5,960 bases of DNA from Fibrobacter sp. (GTDB taxonomy: Bacteria; Fibrobacterota; Fibrobacteria; Fibrobacterales; Fibrobacteraceae), in contig JABUUR010000080.1 of the NCBI GenBank assembly GCA_021443065.1, forward strand, positions 1 through 5,960. The letters are read 5' to 3'. Numbering within the stretch: position 1 is the stretch's first letter; each line of letters starts with the position of its first letter. The notes under the pieces are model-generated. The model searched no databases. It was not told where the DNA came from and was given only the letters and a program-made list of their open reading frames with translations. This document shows, in pieces, positions 5,881 to 5,960 of this stretch. A program made the translations under genes and the position numbers.

Positions 5881-5960
5881 ATGTCCAAGGTTATTTTGTT
5901 CAACAAGCCATTTGGCGTATTAAGCCAGTTTACTCCAGAGGCGGGGCACCCCGCACTGGA
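5881..5960 (+). CDS. rluE: 23S rRNA pseudouridine synthase, RluE-type (5' fragment)
   Basis: Only the first 26 codons lie in the window; the gene runs off the right edge. The start MSKVILFNKPFGVLSQFT matches the opening of the RsuA/RluE group (VILFNKP..VL.QFT...G), where the first strand of the catalytic domain begins directly without an N-terminal S4 domain. RluE converts a uridine in domain V of 23S rRNA (position 2457 in E. coli) to pseudouridine. The catalytic Asp motif (GRLD) is beyond the edge, so function rests on the N-terminus. ATG at 5881 is preferred; an in-frame ATG at 5848 would add 11 residues but falls inside the palindromic GGGATGAC element and upstream of the promoter-like box. 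Confidence 0.8.
   Translation, partial: MSKVILFNKPFGVLSQFTPEAGHPAL

Overview
The window looks like ordinary chromosome from a Gram-negative bacterium with Bacteroidetes-like promoters. The best guess is Fibrobacter or a close relative. This is inferred from TAnnTTTG-type promoter elements, weak or absent Shine-Dalgarno sequences at most starts, a lipoprotein with a clear lipobox, and the overall protein style. No marker fixes the genus.

Layout: bases 1-4392 hold four minus-strand genes and bases 4576-5960 hold two plus-strand genes, diverging from a 183-bp AT-rich spacer. Read along the minus strand, the order is as follows. A small lipoprotein (4392-3778) ends at a strong intrinsic terminator (3721-3745). 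The cmk-rpsA pair (3658-2990 and 2953-1193) encodes cytidylate kinase and ribosomal protein S1, with its own promoter and a terminator at 1128-1161. A membrane acyltransferase (1096-2) follows, whose probable promoter overlaps that terminator's U-tract. On the plus strand there is a TraB/PrgY-family membrane protein (4576-5745), then a 135-bp GC-rich intergenic stretch with several hairpins, then the first 26 codons of an RluE-type 23S rRNA pseudouridine synthase (5881 onward).

How the genes work together: cmk, rpsA and the rluE-like gene are housekeeping genes of nucleotide supply and translation. cmk-rpsA is a widely conserved pair. The lipoprotein, the TraB-family protein and the acyltransferase are envelope proteins with no visible shared pathway. 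No stretch longer than 300 bases lacks a gene. There is no RNA gene, CRISPR array, insertion sequence or obvious mobile element.

I found no convincing new multi-gene system. The best second-look items are a 9-T homopolymer early in the acyltransferase gene (possible on/off slippage), start codons lying almost on top of promoter elements (possible leaderless mRNAs), the terminator/promoter overlap, and the hairpin-rich repeat-like spacer before the rluE-like gene.
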